Source: CAVWTN01 sp963757945 (lineage in GTDB: Bacteria; Vulcanimicrobiota; Vulcanimicrobiia; Vulcanimicrobiales; Vulcanimicrobiaceae). From it: 64,000 nt of DNA. The notes beneath the pieces were generated by a model. The model searched no databases, was not told the origin of the DNA, and saw only the letters and a program-made list of their open reading frames with translations. How positions within the stretch are numbered: the first letter of the stretch is position 1; each line of letters begins with the position of its first letter. Location: positions 2,108,001 to 2,172,000 of the forward strand of contig CAVWTN010000002.1 of assembly GCA_963757945.1 (NCBI GenBank), given 5' to 3'. The position numbers and the translations under genes are program-made. Positions 24,141-33,698 of this stretch are shown here, in pieces.

Positions 24141-26096
24141 ATGTTTCGCGATTCTTCCGGCGCGGCGTTGACGATCGGCACGAAGCTCGGTGAGGGCGGC
24201 GAGGGCGTCGTCTACACGACGAACGAGCGCGAGGACATCGTCGCGAAGATCTACGCGAACCCGCTGAGCTCGATCCAGGTCGCGAAGCTCGAACAGATGG
24301 TGTACGCGGCGGACGATACGCTCGGCTCGGTCGCGGCGTGGCCCGTCGGGATGCTCTACGAGGGCGCGCGGCCGGTCGGCTTCACGATGCCGCGGCTCGC
24401 CTCGCAACATCCGCTGCACGATCTCTTCGGGCCGCGCCGGCGCCAATCGCTCTTTCCGAACGCGCATTGGAGCTTTCTGGTCCACACGGCGATGAACTTG
24501 TCGCGCGCGTTCGAAGTGCTGCACGATCGCAACGTCGTCGTCGGCGACGTCAATTCGAACAACGTCGTCGTCTTTCGCGATTCGACGTCGCGCCTGATCG
24601 ATTGCGACAGCTTCCAGATCCGCAGCAACGGCACGGTCTTCCGCTGCAACGTGGGGGTGGCGGAGTATCAGCCGCCGGAGTTGCAGGGCGGCGATTTCGC
24701 GCGCATCGACCGCCTGCCGCAGCACGACCTGTTCGGCCTGGCCGTGATGATCTTCCAGTTGCTGTTCGTGGGCAAGCATCCGTTCGCGGGCGTGCTCCCG
24801 ACCGAAGCGCTCGATGCAGCGCCGATCGGCGCGAACGTCGCCGCGAAGCGGTTCTTCTACGCGCAGGAGCAGCAGCGTTTGGGGCTGCGGCCGCCGCCGG
24901 GGAGCTTGACGCTCACGGCGATCACGCCGCAACTCTCGACCCTCTTCAAGCGCGCGTTCGTGGGCGACCCCATGCGCCGCCCGACCGCCGCGGCGTGGCG
25001 CACGGCGCTCGCCGATCTCAAGACGAAAACGGCCGTCTGCCGCTGGAATCCGCTGCACCACTATCTGCGGGGCACGTCGTGTCCGTGGTGCGATCTCGAG
25101 GGCACCGGGCTGTTCTATTTCAACGACGGCGCGCTCGCGAGCGGCTACGACGAGCAGATGTGGCTGAATTTCACGGACGCCGACGTCGAGCGCGCCTGGA
25201 GCGAGATCGAAGCGGTCAAACCGCCGCAGGCCGTCGACCCCGTGATCGCGCCGGCGCGCGCGTACGAGGGGCAACCGATCGCGCTCTGGTTGAAGCATCG
25301 GCGCAGATCCTACCGCGACGGCGCGATCGGCAGCGTCGTCGTGATTGCGGCGCTGCTCCACCTGCATCAGCCCTGGTTCGCGCTCGGGGCGCTGCTGGTC
25401 GCGCTCGTCGTGGGGTTCGTGTTCAGACCGGACGCGCGCGGGGTGAGCGCCAAGCGCGCGAAGCGCCACAGCGAGGCGCGCAAGGTCTTCAGGGCCGCGG
25501 AACGCGAATGGACGCGGGCCGCGACGAACGCGCGCTTCATCGAAGAGAAGGACCGGCTCGCGCGCGTGCGGCTTCAGCTGCTCGGTCAGCGCGCGCGCTA
25601 CGCCGCCGAATTGGCGGGGCTCGAGAAGAGCCGCGAGCGCAAGGAGCGCAACGTGTTGCTCAAGCGCCATACGATCGCGGCGTGCAACATCTCGGAGATC
25701 TCCTGGCAGACGCAGATTCTGCTGCGCGCCTGGGGGATCGAGACCGCGGCCGACGTGACGTTCGAAAATCTCGAGAAAGTCCCGGGCCTTTGGCGTCCGG
25801 CGAAATACTATCTGCTCGCCTGGCGGCAGACGGTCGAACGCCGCATGAACTACAAGCCGAAGAAGGGCCTGGACCCGGAGATCGTGCGCGAGTTCAAGAC
25901 GGCGCACGTGCGCGAGCGCGCCGAGAATGCCGCGAAGCTGACCGCAGGCGCCGCGCTCCTGCGGCAGATCGCGACCGATACCGAACGCCAGCGCCCCGCG
26001 CTCGAGAAAGCCGCCCGCGACGCCGCCGAGGTCTACTGGCAGGCCCACGCCGACGACAACATCTCCCCGCTGCTCTACTGGACGGCGTTCGTCTAG
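24141..26096 (+). CDS. YegI-like protein kinase with HhH C-terminal region
   Basis: ATG 24141 opens a 651-residue protein. Residues 1-300 are a protein kinase domain: P-loop GEGGEGVVY (17-25), VAKIY with Lys36, catalytic loop GDVNSNN (Asp136) and CDSF as the DFG equivalent. A CxxC pair (SCPWCDLEG, about 315) follows, then two hydrophobic segments near 400-435, a coiled-coil region and a helix-hairpin-helix (LLRAWGIETAADVTFENLEK). The layout matches the TerY-P kinase family. Start choice avoids a short in-frame leader at 24114. Confidence 0.8.
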   Translation: MFRDSSGAALTIGTKLGEGGEGVVYTTNEREDIVAKIYANPLSSIQVAKLEQMVYAADDTLGSVAAWPVGMLYEGARPVGFTMPRLASQHPLHDLFGPRRRQSLFPNAHWSFLVHTAMNLSRAFEVLHDRNVVVGDVNSNNVVVFRDSTSRLIDCDSFQIRSNGTVFRCNVGVAEYQPPELQGGDFARIDRLPQHDLFGLAVMIFQLLFVGKHPFAGVLPTEALDAAPIGANVAAKRFFYAQEQQRLGLRPPPGSLTLTAITPQLSTLFKRAFVGDPMRRPTAAAWRTALADLKTKTAVCRWNPLHHYLRGTSCPWCDLEGTGLFYFNDGALASGYDEQMWLNFTDADVERAWSEIEAVKPPQAVDPVIAPARAYEGQPIALWLKHRRRSYRDGAIGSVVVIAALLHLHQPWFALGALLVALVVGFVFRPDARGVSAKRAKRHSEARKVFRAAEREWTRAATNARFIEEKDRLARVRLQLLGQRARYAAELAGLEKSRERKERNVLLKRHTIAACNISEISWQTQILLRAWGIETAADVTFENLEKVPGLWRPAKYYLLAWRQTVERRMNYKPKKGLDPEIVREFKTAHVRERAENAAKLTAGAALLRQIATDTERQRPALEKAARDAAEVYWQAHADDNISPLLYWTAFV

Positions 26097-26177
26097 CGGG
26101 CTCCCCGCGGGCCGGCCGGGCGTCAAAGAGATAGGCGCCGCCTCGGTGCGGTCACCTCGCCGTAAGGAGATCTCGCC

Positions 26178-26588
26178 GTGGACATCGTGCGCCGGGCCGC
26201 GCTTGCGGCGACCGTTGCGTTCCTGGTCAATGCGCTCGTTCGGACCGCCGTCAAGGCGTATGCGAACGTCCCCGATGAGTTCGACCCGTTCACCTGGCCG
26301 CCGATTTTCTGGGCGTCGGTCATCGGGGTCGCCGGCGGGGCCGTCGTCTATGCCGTGCTGCTCCGCTTCCTCGGTGCGCGGGCCGACCGGGTTTTCCGCT
26401 GGGTTGCCTACACGCTGATGGTGCTCTCGTTCATCACGCCGGTCACGCTGCTCTGGAGCACGCCGCCGCAATATCCGGGCACCACCGTACTGACGGTCGT
26501 CGCGCTCGAGGTCATGCATGTGACGACCGCCGTCGCGACGGTCGTCGGACTAACGGGCCGAAAACGCCTGAGCGAGGGCGTGGGCTGA
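26178..26588 (+). CDS. Four-helix membrane protein (DUF6069-like)
   Basis: GTG 26178 is preceded by AAGGAG at 26161-26166. The 136-residue protein has four hydrophobic segments with a polar loop after the first (TAVKAYANVPDEFDPFTWPP). The pattern resembles DUF6069 membrane proteins, with moderate confidence. Role unknown. Confidence 0.65.
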   Translation: MDIVRRAALAATVAFLVNALVRTAVKAYANVPDEFDPFTWPPIFWASVIGVAGGAVVYAVLLRFLGARADRVFRWVAYTLMVLSFITPVTLLWSTPPQYPGTTVLTVVALEVMHVTTAVATVVGLTGRKRLSEGVG

Positions 26589-26895
26589 GCGAACCGGTGC
26601 AATTATAGCTTTTTTATAAAAAGTATAATAACGGCGGAGGCTATTGCCGGTTATGGCTCGTCGAGGCGCAGATCCTTACGCCGTCTAGGGCGAACCGCCG
26701 CAATCGCACGTTCGAAGCACGCGAGCTCATCGAAGCCTTCACTGGTCTCGAGCGCCGGCTCGCGAGCCCCGCCGGTGACACGCGCGTCGCGAGACCGGCG
26801 CGCTAGACCACGTTGGCTTGGGCCTTGGGCCGGAGCGCGGGGCGGGGGCGCCGGGCCGAGAAGTTCCGACTTAGGGACGAGTACTCGATGGCGCG
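26589..26895. other. Intergenic stretch with a short AT-rich patch, no gene seen
   Basis: It begins with an AT-rich patch (TTATAGCTTTTTTATAAAAAG then TATAATAACGG near 26605-26635) that stands out strongly from the GC-rich surroundings and could be a terminator or promoter. The rest contains no reading frame with coding character. Confidence 0.45.
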
Positions 26896-26925
26896 TTTTG
26901 CATGATTCTTGGCGGCTTTTGCATG
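26896..26925 (+). promoter_or_regulatory. Direct-repeat operator candidate for the AraC-type regulator
   Basis: TTTTGCATG occurs at 26896-26904 and again at 26917-26925, exactly 21 bases apart (two helical turns). This is the usual arrangement of AraC-family half-sites. It lies about 70 bp before the regulator gene and suggests autoregulation. Confidence 0.55.
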
Positions 26926-26993
26926 GCCAGGGGGGAGCGGAACGGCTACGCTGGAGAGGATGAGACGCATGCGTACGCAGAGCAGGCCTGTCC

Positions 26994-28019
26994 ATGAATA
27001 AGCACTTCCGCGTCAACGGTCGCCTTGGCGTGCAGCTGGGAGAGCTTGGCGTGAGCGTAGCCGCCGTCTTGCGGCGGGCCGGGCTTCGCCGGGATCTCTT
27101 CGACCAAGCGCGGGTCCTCGTCACGACGGAGGAACTGTTTGCTTTTTGGCAGGCCGTGAACGACGTCAGCGGCGATCCCGGCATCGGCTTACGCCTTGGT
27201 ACGCAGACGAAGATGGAGCACTTCCATCCCATGTCGCTGGCGGCGCTTTCGACCGACAATCTCGGTGCGGCACTGCAGCGCATGTCGCGCTACAAACTGC
27301 TTTCCGCCCCGGAAGAGATCCTCCACGAGATCGACGGCGACGCCTGGTCCCTCCGCTTTCGCTGGCTTCTGGCGGGCGGCGCCGAGCCGGCCGTTCTCAC
27401 GGAGTACTGCTTTGCGGCAACGCTCTCGCTCGCGCGATTCGGAACGGGGAAGCGGATGACGCCGTTGCGCGTCGACTTCGCCCAGCCACGCGAGCACCGC
27501 AAGGCCCTGGAGGCATTTTTCGGATGCCCGATCGCGTTCGGAGCCGCCCATAACGCGATCGTGTTCCATACCGCGGACGCGGAGCGCCCCCTTGTCACGC
27601 GCAACGTCGAGCTCTTGGCGATGCTCGCGCCGCAACTCGACGAACAGCTGACGCGGCAGCGCCGCGAGCAGAGCTTCACCGAACGCGTGCGAGATGCGAT
27701 ACGGATGCGGCTGGCCGGCCACCGGCCGACGATCGACGACATCGCCGAAACGCTCCACGTGAGCGCCCGTACGCTCCAGCGGCGGCTGCAGGTCGAAGGC
27801 GAGAGTTTTCAGGGCGTCCTCGAAGATGCGCGCCACGAGTTGGCGCGTCATTACCTCGGCAGCTCGCGCTTGGAGCTGAACGAGGCGGCCTACCTGCTCG
27901 GTTACGAAGATGCGAACTCGTTTGTCCGCGCGTTTCGCGGATGGGAAGGCGTCCCGCCCGCCCATTGGCGCGAGCTCCATGAGGGGAATGAAGCGAACGG
28001 CGATGCAGCGGCGTTGTGA
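26994..28019 (+). CDS. AraC-family transcriptional regulator
   Basis: The 341-residue protein has an N-terminal ligand-binding domain of the OruR/ArgR-like type (residues about 20-200, with GIGLRLGTQTKMEHFHPMSL). The C-terminal AraC DNA-binding domain (about 235-330) has both helix-turn-helix motifs (TIDDIAETLHVSARTLQRRL and ELNEAAYLLGYEDANSFVRA). It precedes the zinc dehydrogenase gene in the same direction and may control it and the downstream oxidoreductases. Confidence 0.88.
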   Translation: MNKHFRVNGRLGVQLGELGVSVAAVLRRAGLRRDLFDQARVLVTTEELFAFWQAVNDVSGDPGIGLRLGTQTKMEHFHPMSLAALSTDNLGAALQRMSRYKLLSAPEEILHEIDGDAWSLRFRWLLAGGAEPAVLTEYCFAATLSLARFGTGKRMTPLRVDFAQPREHRKALEAFFGCPIAFGAAHNAIVFHTADAERPLVTRNVELLAMLAPQLDEQLTRQRREQSFTERVRDAIRMRLAGHRPTIDDIAETLHVSARTLQRRLQVEGESFQGVLEDARHELARHYLGSSRLELNEAAYLLGYEDANSFVRAFRGWEGVPPAHWRELHEGNEANGDAAAL

Positions 28020-28148
28020 GCGCGTGGCGCAACCGGCGCTGATACGCAGTCGTCGCGCGCTAGCGAGCGCCGAATGGCGCAATCTGCATTCGCCCTGACG
28101 CAGTCGGCATAACGCTGCCGGTCTCGTTCAAATTACAATGGACGAGTC

Positions 28149-29186
28149 ATGAAAGCAACCGTCTACCACGCCGCGCACGACGTGCGGCTCGAAACCGTCC
28201 CCGACCCAAGCATCCAAAATTCGACCGATGCGATCGTGCGCGTCACGCGCGCGGCGATCTGCGGCTCCGACTTGTGGTTCTACCGCGGCATCACGGAGAT
28301 GACGCCGGGCGAACGCACGGGCCACGAGTTCGTGGGCATGGTGGAAGAAGCCGGCAGCGACGTGCGCGGCTTCCGCCGTGGCGACGCGGTGATCGTACCG
28401 TTCGTCATGAGCGACGGAACCTGCGAGTTCTGTCATGCCGGTCTTCAGACGTCGTGCACGCATCTGCATTTCTTCGGTCCCGATGAGAACGGCGGCCAAG
28501 CCGAGTACGTGCGCGTCGCCTATGCCGACGGCACGCTCGTCAAGATGCCCGACGGAATTGCCGATGACGCGGCCAAGCTCGATGCCGCCGTGGCCTTGAG
28601 CGACGTCATGGCGACCGGCCACCACGGCGCGGTCAGCGCAGGGACGGTGCCGGGCTCGACGATCGTCGTCGTCGGCGATGGAGCGGTGGGGCTGTGCGCG
28701 GTGCATTCCGCGGCGAAGGAGCTGGGTGCCGAGCGCATCATCGCGGTCGGCCATAACCCCAAACGCCTCGAGATCGCGAAGCGCTTCGGAGCGACGGACA
28801 CGTTCAACTCACACGAGAACGTTCAGGAAGCGATACGCGAGTTGACGCGCGGCGGAGCGCCCCATGTCGTCGAAGCGGTCGGCAACCAGGAGAGCCTGGA
28901 CTTGGCGGTCGGCGTCGCGCGCCCGGGCGGCACGGTGAGCTTCGTGGGCGTTCCGCATAACGTGAAGACGGCGCCGCTCTCCACGGTTTTCTTTAACAAT
29001 CTGTCGTTGCGCGGAGCGCTCGCACCGGCACGCGCGTATCTGCCGCGCCTGATCGCAAGTCTCGAAGCGGGCCGGATCGATCCCTCTCCAGTTTTCGATT
29101 CCGTCTTGCCGCTGGCCCAAGTCGCCGACGGCTATGCGGCGATGGACGAACGTCGTGCCGTCAAGGTGTTGCTGAAGGTCTCCTAG
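28149..29186 (+). CDS. Zinc-dependent medium-chain alcohol dehydrogenase
   Basis: The 345-residue protein has the catalytic zinc motif ICGSD and GHEFVG. The structural-zinc Cys cluster is reduced (C in GTCEFC plus one in TSCTHLHFFG), and the Rossmann motif is VVVGDGAVGLCAVHSAAK. It oxidises an alcohol or aldehyde with NAD(P). It is transcribed after the AraC gene. Substrate unknown. Confidence 0.85.
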   Translation: MKATVYHAAHDVRLETVPDPSIQNSTDAIVRVTRAAICGSDLWFYRGITEMTPGERTGHEFVGMVEEAGSDVRGFRRGDAVIVPFVMSDGTCEFCHAGLQTSCTHLHFFGPDENGGQAEYVRVAYADGTLVKMPDGIADDAAKLDAAVALSDVMATGHHGAVSAGTVPGSTIVVVGDGAVGLCAVHSAAKELGAERIIAVGHNPKRLEIAKRFGATDTFNSHENVQEAIRELTRGGAPHVVEAVGNQESLDLAVGVARPGGTVSFVGVPHNVKTAPLSTVFFNNLSLRGALAPARAYLPRLIASLEAGRIDPSPVFDSVLPLAQVADGYAAMDERRAVKVLLKVS

Positions 29187-29283
29187 CCGTCTGCCGGTCG
29201 CACTGCGCACGCGCGTTGCATATTTCCGCTTCGCCCGTCGCTGGGATCGTTCCCAGCGACGGGCGAGCTTCTGAGAGGTCATG

Positions 29284-29694
29284 ATGGATATCAAACGAGT
29301 TGGATCGCAGCCCTCCGTGAAGGGCCCGCCGGAGACATTCACCGGCACCGTGCGGATCGATTCTCTTTTCAACCAGACGGATCCGGCGCGCGTGTTCGGC
29401 GCGCACGTCACGTTCGAGCCGTGTGCCCGGACCTACTGGCACACGCATCCGTTGGGCCAAACGCTGATCGTCACAGCCGGGTGTGGGAGAGTGCAGCGCT
29501 GGGGCGGGCCAATCGAAGAAATTCGGCCGGGCGACGTCGTTTGGATCGAGCCGGGTGAGAAGCATTGGCACGGCGGCGCGCCGGCGACCGCGATGACGCA
29601 CATCGCCATCGTCGAGAAGCTCGACGGCAAGAGCGCCGACTGGTTGGAAGCGGTCACCGACGAGCAATACGAGGCGCCAAGCAATCCGGCATGA
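29284..29694 (+). CDS. Cupin-domain protein
   Basis: The second ATG (29284) is better spaced from GAGAGG than the first (29281). The 136-residue single cupin has the metal-binding pattern H-x-H (WHTHPLGQTLIV) and a later His (GEKHWHGGAP). Such proteins act as small-molecule dioxygenases, isomerases or sensors. It is followed by a CMD-family gene, a pairing seen in detoxification clusters. Confidence 0.8.
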   Translation: MDIKRVGSQPSVKGPPETFTGTVRIDSLFNQTDPARVFGAHVTFEPCARTYWHTHPLGQTLIVTAGCGRVQRWGGPIEEIRPGDVVWIEPGEKHWHGGAPATAMTHIAIVEKLDGKSADWLEAVTDEQYEAPSNPA

Positions 29695-29759
29695 CGGTTG
29701 ATCGCCGTCATCACACCGCCGGCGCTGAGACTCGCAACAGATGATAGAGGAGAATCGTG

Positions 29760-30515
29760 ATGGCTCCCAATTCGCGGGCACGTGAAAACCACGACGCGCT
29801 CTTTCCCGGCTACGTCTCCGCCTTGGCGGTGACCGACCCCGAGTTCATCGAGTATTTCGACAACTTCGCCTTCGACGAAGTCCTCGGCCACTGCAGTCTG
29901 GATCCTAGGACGCGGCTCATGGTCCAACTCGCCGCGATCATCGCTTCCCAGGCCACCAGCGAGTACCGCGTGTTGCTTGGCGCAGCGCTCACCGCTGGGG
30001 TTACGCCGATCGAGATCAAGGAGATCGTCTACCAGGCCGTGCCGTACCTCGGCGTCGCCAAGGTCCTCGACGTGCTCCACGCTACGAATGAGGTCCTCAC
30101 CGGGCGAGGCGTCGCGTTGCCCCTGCCGGGCCAGTCCACCACGACGCCCGAGAACCGCGCTGAGAAAGGTCTGACGATCTCAAAGCAGATTGTCGGGAAC
30201 GACGTGATCGAGAACCTGTACGCTTCTGCACCCGACGATCAGCTGCATATCCAGCGCTTTCTTTCCGCCAACTGTTTCGGCGACACGTACACGCGCACCG
30301 GCATCGACGTGCCCACGCGCGAGCTTCTCACCTTTAGCATGCTCGTCGCGCTCGGTGGATGCGATCCCCAAGTCAAGGGTCACATCGCCGCGAACCTCAA
30401 TGTCGGCAACGATCGCGGGCGTCTCATCGATGTCCTAACTGGGCTCCTGCCGTTCATCGGATATCCTCGGACTCTCAACGGCTTGCGGGCCGTCAACGAG
30501 GTCACGACACCATGA
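29760..30515 (+). CDS. Carboxymuconolactone decarboxylase-family protein (two CMD domains)
   Basis: ATG 29760 is preceded by AGAGGAGA. The 251-residue protein has two CMD (AhpD-like) helical repeats: residues about 30-115 (TRLMVQLAAIIASQATSEYR) and about 145-235 (TRELLTFSMLVALGGCDPQVKGHI). Only the second has a Cys, and the CxxC of peroxidase-active AhpD is absent. Its stop overlaps the next start (ATGA), giving a coupled pair. Confidence 0.8.
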   Translation: MAPNSRARENHDALFPGYVSALAVTDPEFIEYFDNFAFDEVLGHCSLDPRTRLMVQLAAIIASQATSEYRVLLGAALTAGVTPIEIKEIVYQAVPYLGVAKVLDVLHATNEVLTGRGVALPLPGQSTTTPENRAEKGLTISKQIVGNDVIENLYASAPDDQLHIQRFLSANCFGDTYTRTGIDVPTRELLTFSMLVALGGCDPQVKGHIAANLNVGNDRGRLIDVLTGLLPFIGYPRTLNGLRAVNEVTTP

Positions 30516-31306
30516 CCGTGCTGGTCGTCGGCGCGAGCGGCAGCATCGGGCGCCTCGTCGTCGAGGAAGCGCTTCATCTTGGCCACGTCGTGCGGGCGCT
30601 GCTGCGCAGCCCCAAAAAGGCCCGAGAAATTCCCGAGCAAGTGCAAGTGACGATCGGCGACGTCACGCGTCCCGATACGCTTGGCGCTGCCGTGGACGGC
30701 GTCGACGCCATCGTGTTCACTCTGGGTTCGGATGGTTTGGGAAGAACCGGCGCGGAGAATATCGATTATGGCGGCGTGCGTAACGTTCTCGCAGCGCTCG
30801 GCGCGCGCAACGTGCGTATCGCTCTGATGACCGCCATCGGCGTCACCGACCGCAACGGCAGCTACAATCGCAGCACCGAGGCCCACGACTGGAAGCGCCG
30901 CTCCGAGCGACTCGTGCGCGCGAGCGGCCTGCCGTACACGATCGTGCGCCCTGGATGGTTCGACTACAACGCTCCGGACCAGCACCGGCTCGTCCTTCTC
31001 CAGGGCGATCGGCGACATGCCGGCGACCCCAGCGACGGCGTCGTCGCACGGCGCCAAATCGCCGAAGTGCTCGTGCGCAGCCTCACCTCAGATCAGGCGT
31101 TGCGCAAGACATTCGAGCTGATCGCCGCCACCGGCCCGGCGCCGGATGACTTCGACGCACTGTTCGCCGCTCTCGAAGCGGATCCGGACGGCGCGCTCGA
31201 CGGCGTGCATGACGTCGCCGACATGCCGGCTGAAAAAGAGCCCGAGCGGGTGCGCGACGATTTGAACTCGCTGACGCTTGCGCACCGTATGAAAGGAGGC
31301 AACTGA
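30512..31306 (+). CDS. NAD(P)-binding SDR-like protein
   Basis: ATG 30512 overlaps the previous stop, so translation is coupled. The 264-residue atypical SDR has LVVGASGSIGRLVVEEALHL at the N-terminus and GLPYTIVRPGWFDYN in the body, typical of NmrA-like or SDR_a5 reductases. It is followed one base later by a classical SDR gene. Confidence 0.78.
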   Translation: MTVLVVGASGSIGRLVVEEALHLGHVVRALLRSPKKAREIPEQVQVTIGDVTRPDTLGAAVDGVDAIVFTLGSDGLGRTGAENIDYGGVRNVLAALGARNVRIALMTAIGVTDRNGSYNRSTEAHDWKRRSERLVRASGLPYTIVRPGWFDYNAPDQHRLVLLQGDRRHAGDPSDGVVARRQIAEVLVRSLTSDQALRKTFELIAATGPAPDDFDALFAALEADPDGALDGVHDVADMPAEKEPERVRDDLNSLTLAHRMKGGN

Positions 31307-31307
31307 T

Positions 31308-32135
31308 ATGTCACATGTTGTCGTGGTGATCGGGGCCGGATCGATCGGGCAGGCGATCGCGCGAAGGGTCGGCACCGGCAAGCACGTCTTGCTGGCGGAC
31401 TTGCGCCGCGAGGTCGCCGGTGCCGCGGCAAAGGTCATGAGCGATGCCGGCTTCGACGTGAGCACCGCGAGCGTCGACGTTTCCTCGCGCGAGTCGGTGC
31501 ACGCGCTCGTCGAGGCGGCGAAGGCGCTCGGCGATGTCTGGGGCGTGATTCACGCCGCCGGTGTCTCGCCGTCGCAGGCGCCGCCGGCGACGATCCTGCG
31601 CGTCGACCTCTATGGCACGGCACTCGTGCTCGAGGAATTCGGCAACGTCATCGCGCCCGGCGGGTCGGGCGTCGTCATCGCTTCGATGTCCGGACACCGG
31701 TTGCCGGCGCTGAGCGCCGAGCAAGACAAAGCGCTTGCGACAACCCCCACCGATGAGTTGCTTGCGCTCCCGCTGCTCGGACTGGATCGGGTGACGGATC
31801 CGTTGAACGCATATCAGATCTCCAAGCGCGCCAATTCGCTGCGGGTGATGGCGGAAGCCGTGCGCTGGGGCAAGCGCGGCGCGCGGGTCAACACGATCAG
31901 CCCCGGAATCATCATCACCCCGCTCGCGAACGACGAATTGAGCGGGCCGCGCGGCGCCGGATACCGGCGCTTTATCGAGGGGTCGCCGGCCGCGCGCGCC
32001 GGCACGCCGGATGAAGTCGCTACCGTCGCCGCGCTCCTCATGGGCCCGGACGGCGCGTTCATCACCGGCAGCGACGTCCTCCAGGACGGCGGGGTCACCG
32101 CCGCCTACTGGTTCGGCGAGCTCGGCCCGAAATGA
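31308..32135 (+). CDS. Classical short-chain dehydrogenase
   Basis: The 275-residue protein has the SDR cofactor motif (VIGAGSIGQAIARRV, a variant of TGxxxGIG), HAAGVSPSQAP for NAAG and the catalytic YxxxK (YQISKRAN). Near the C-terminus it has SDR-type RVNTISPGIIITPLAND. It reduces or oxidises a small carbonyl or alcohol; substrate unknown. The start overlaps the tail of the preceding gene. Confidence 0.85.
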   Translation: MSHVVVVIGAGSIGQAIARRVGTGKHVLLADLRREVAGAAAKVMSDAGFDVSTASVDVSSRESVHALVEAAKALGDVWGVIHAAGVSPSQAPPATILRVDLYGTALVLEEFGNVIAPGGSGVVIASMSGHRLPALSAEQDKALATTPTDELLALPLLGLDRVTDPLNAYQISKRANSLRVMAEAVRWGKRGARVNTISPGIIITPLANDELSGPRGAGYRRFIEGSPAARAGTPDEVATVAALLMGPDGAFITGSDVLQDGGVTAAYWFGELGPK

Positions 32136-32237
32136 GCGCGCCGGCTGCGCAACTTGAATACCACGAGCACGTTGCTCACCGCGCACAGCATGTGCCGCAC
32201 GTGGCGCCGTACGCGCCGGAAAGATCGTAGGAGCATC

Positions 32238-33221
32238 ATGAACAAACGCATTCTCGGAACGAACGGACTCGAGGTCTCGGCGATCGGCCTCGGCTGCATG
32301 GGACTGAGCTTCGGCCTCGGGCCTGCAACCGCGAAGAACGATGCCGTCGCACTGATCCGTGCGGCCGTCGAACGCGGCGTCACGCTCTTCGATACGGCCG
32401 AATGCTACGGGCCGTTCACGAATGAGGAGATCGTCGGCGAAGCATTGGCGCCGTTCCGCGACCGCGTCGCGATCGCCACGAAGTTCGGCTTTGAAAACGG
32501 CGATTCGCATCAAGGTTTGGACAGCCGGCCCGAACGGATCAAAGCGGTCGCGGAGGCATCGCTGAAGCGATTGCGGACCGACCGGATCGATCTGTTCTAC
32601 CAGCATCGCGTCGACCCGAAGGTCCCGATCGAAGACGTCGCCGGTGCCGTGAAAGAATTGATCCAGCAGGGCAAAGTGAAGCACTTCGGCCTCTCCGAAG
32701 CCGGCGTGGCGACGATTCGCCGCGCGCACGCGGTCCAGCCGGTCGCTGCGGTCCAGAGTGAGTATTCCCTCTGGTGGAGAGAACCCGAGAAAGAGCTGCT
32801 CCCGGCCCTCGAAGAACTCGGCATCGGCTTCGTTCCGTTCAGCCCGTTGGGCAAGGGCTTCTTGACGGGAGCGATCAGCGAAACGACGACGTTCGATGCT
32901 TCGGATTTCCGCAACATCGTGCCGCGCTTCACGCCGGAAGCTCGCAAAGCGAACCATGCGCTCGTCGATGTCCTTAGCACGATCGCGACGCAAAAGCACG
33001 CCACCTCGGCGCAGATCGCCTTAGCGTGGCTCCTGGCGCAGAAGCCCTGGATCGTGCCGATCCCCGGGACCACGAAACTGCGGCGTCTGGAAGAAAACCT
33101 CGGTGCTGCCGAGATCGTCCTCACGCCCAACGATCTGCGGGAGATCGAAGCTGCCGTATCGTCGATCTCCGTGGTCGGCGCTCGCTATCCTGAGCATTTG
33201 CAGCGGCGTGTCGGCGGGTGA
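32238..33221 (+). CDS. Aldo/keto reductase
   Basis: ATG 32238 with GTAGGAG upstream gives 327 residues. The family motifs LGTNGLEVSAIGLGCMGLS, FDTAECYGPFTNEEIVGEAL (catalytic Asp and Tyr), KFGF and LLAQKPWIVPIPGTTKLRRLEENLGA are all present. It is a complete NADPH-dependent reductase of the AKR13/AKR12 type. Confidence 0.88.
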   Translation: MNKRILGTNGLEVSAIGLGCMGLSFGLGPATAKNDAVALIRAAVERGVTLFDTAECYGPFTNEEIVGEALAPFRDRVAIATKFGFENGDSHQGLDSRPERIKAVAEASLKRLRTDRIDLFYQHRVDPKVPIEDVAGAVKELIQQGKVKHFGLSEAGVATIRRAHAVQPVAAVQSEYSLWWREPEKELLPALEELGIGFVPFSPLGKGFLTGAISETTTFDASDFRNIVPRFTPEARKANHALVDVLSTIATQKHATSAQIALAWLLAQKPWIVPIPGTTKLRRLEENLGAAEIVLTPNDLREIEAAVSSISVVGARYPEHLQRRVGG

Positions 33222-33274
33222 ACGCTGCACGCGACCTCCCAATCTCGCCACCGTCAACAGAATTGGAGCACGCG

Positions 33275-33619
33275 ATGCAAACGCGAAAACTCGGTAAGAG
33301 CGATCTGGAAGTCTCCGCTCTCCGACTCGGCTGCATGGGTATGACCGGCATGTACGGCCGTCCCCGAGACAAGGGGGAAATGATCGGCCTCATCCATGCA
33401 GCCGTCGATCTTGGACTGAGTGCTAGGCTGAGCGGTGACGCTGATAAACCGAAGGCGGTTGGGTTACCGGGCTTGATCGACGGCGCGTTCGGTACGCGCA
33501 AGTGGATGAGCGAAGCCGGCACGATCGGCGGCTTGTCGCGGTCGGACGCCAAGCGGGCCGCAGCTCGCGAAAACGGTCGAAAAGGCGGCCGGCCTAAACG
33601 CGCAGCCAAGGCCCGATGA
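33275..33619 (+). pseudogene. Truncated aldo/keto reductase fused to an unrelated tail
   Basis: From ATG 33275 the first 45 residues are a clear aldo/keto reductase N-terminus (RKLGKSDLEVSALRLGCMG, like the preceding gene). After GLIHAAVDLGL the sequence switches to unrelated residues ending in a basic, Lys/Arg/Gly-rich tail (ENGRKGGRPKRAAKAR). The catalytic core and the rest of the barrel are missing. It looks like the junction of a deletion or recombination event and is probably not a working reductase. Confidence 0.6.
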
Positions 33620-33698
33620 GCCCTACGCACCCCAACCCGGGCTTGTCCGTGAGGAGCGCGCGGGGCGGGGACGCGGGGGGCGAGAAGTTCGCACTTCT

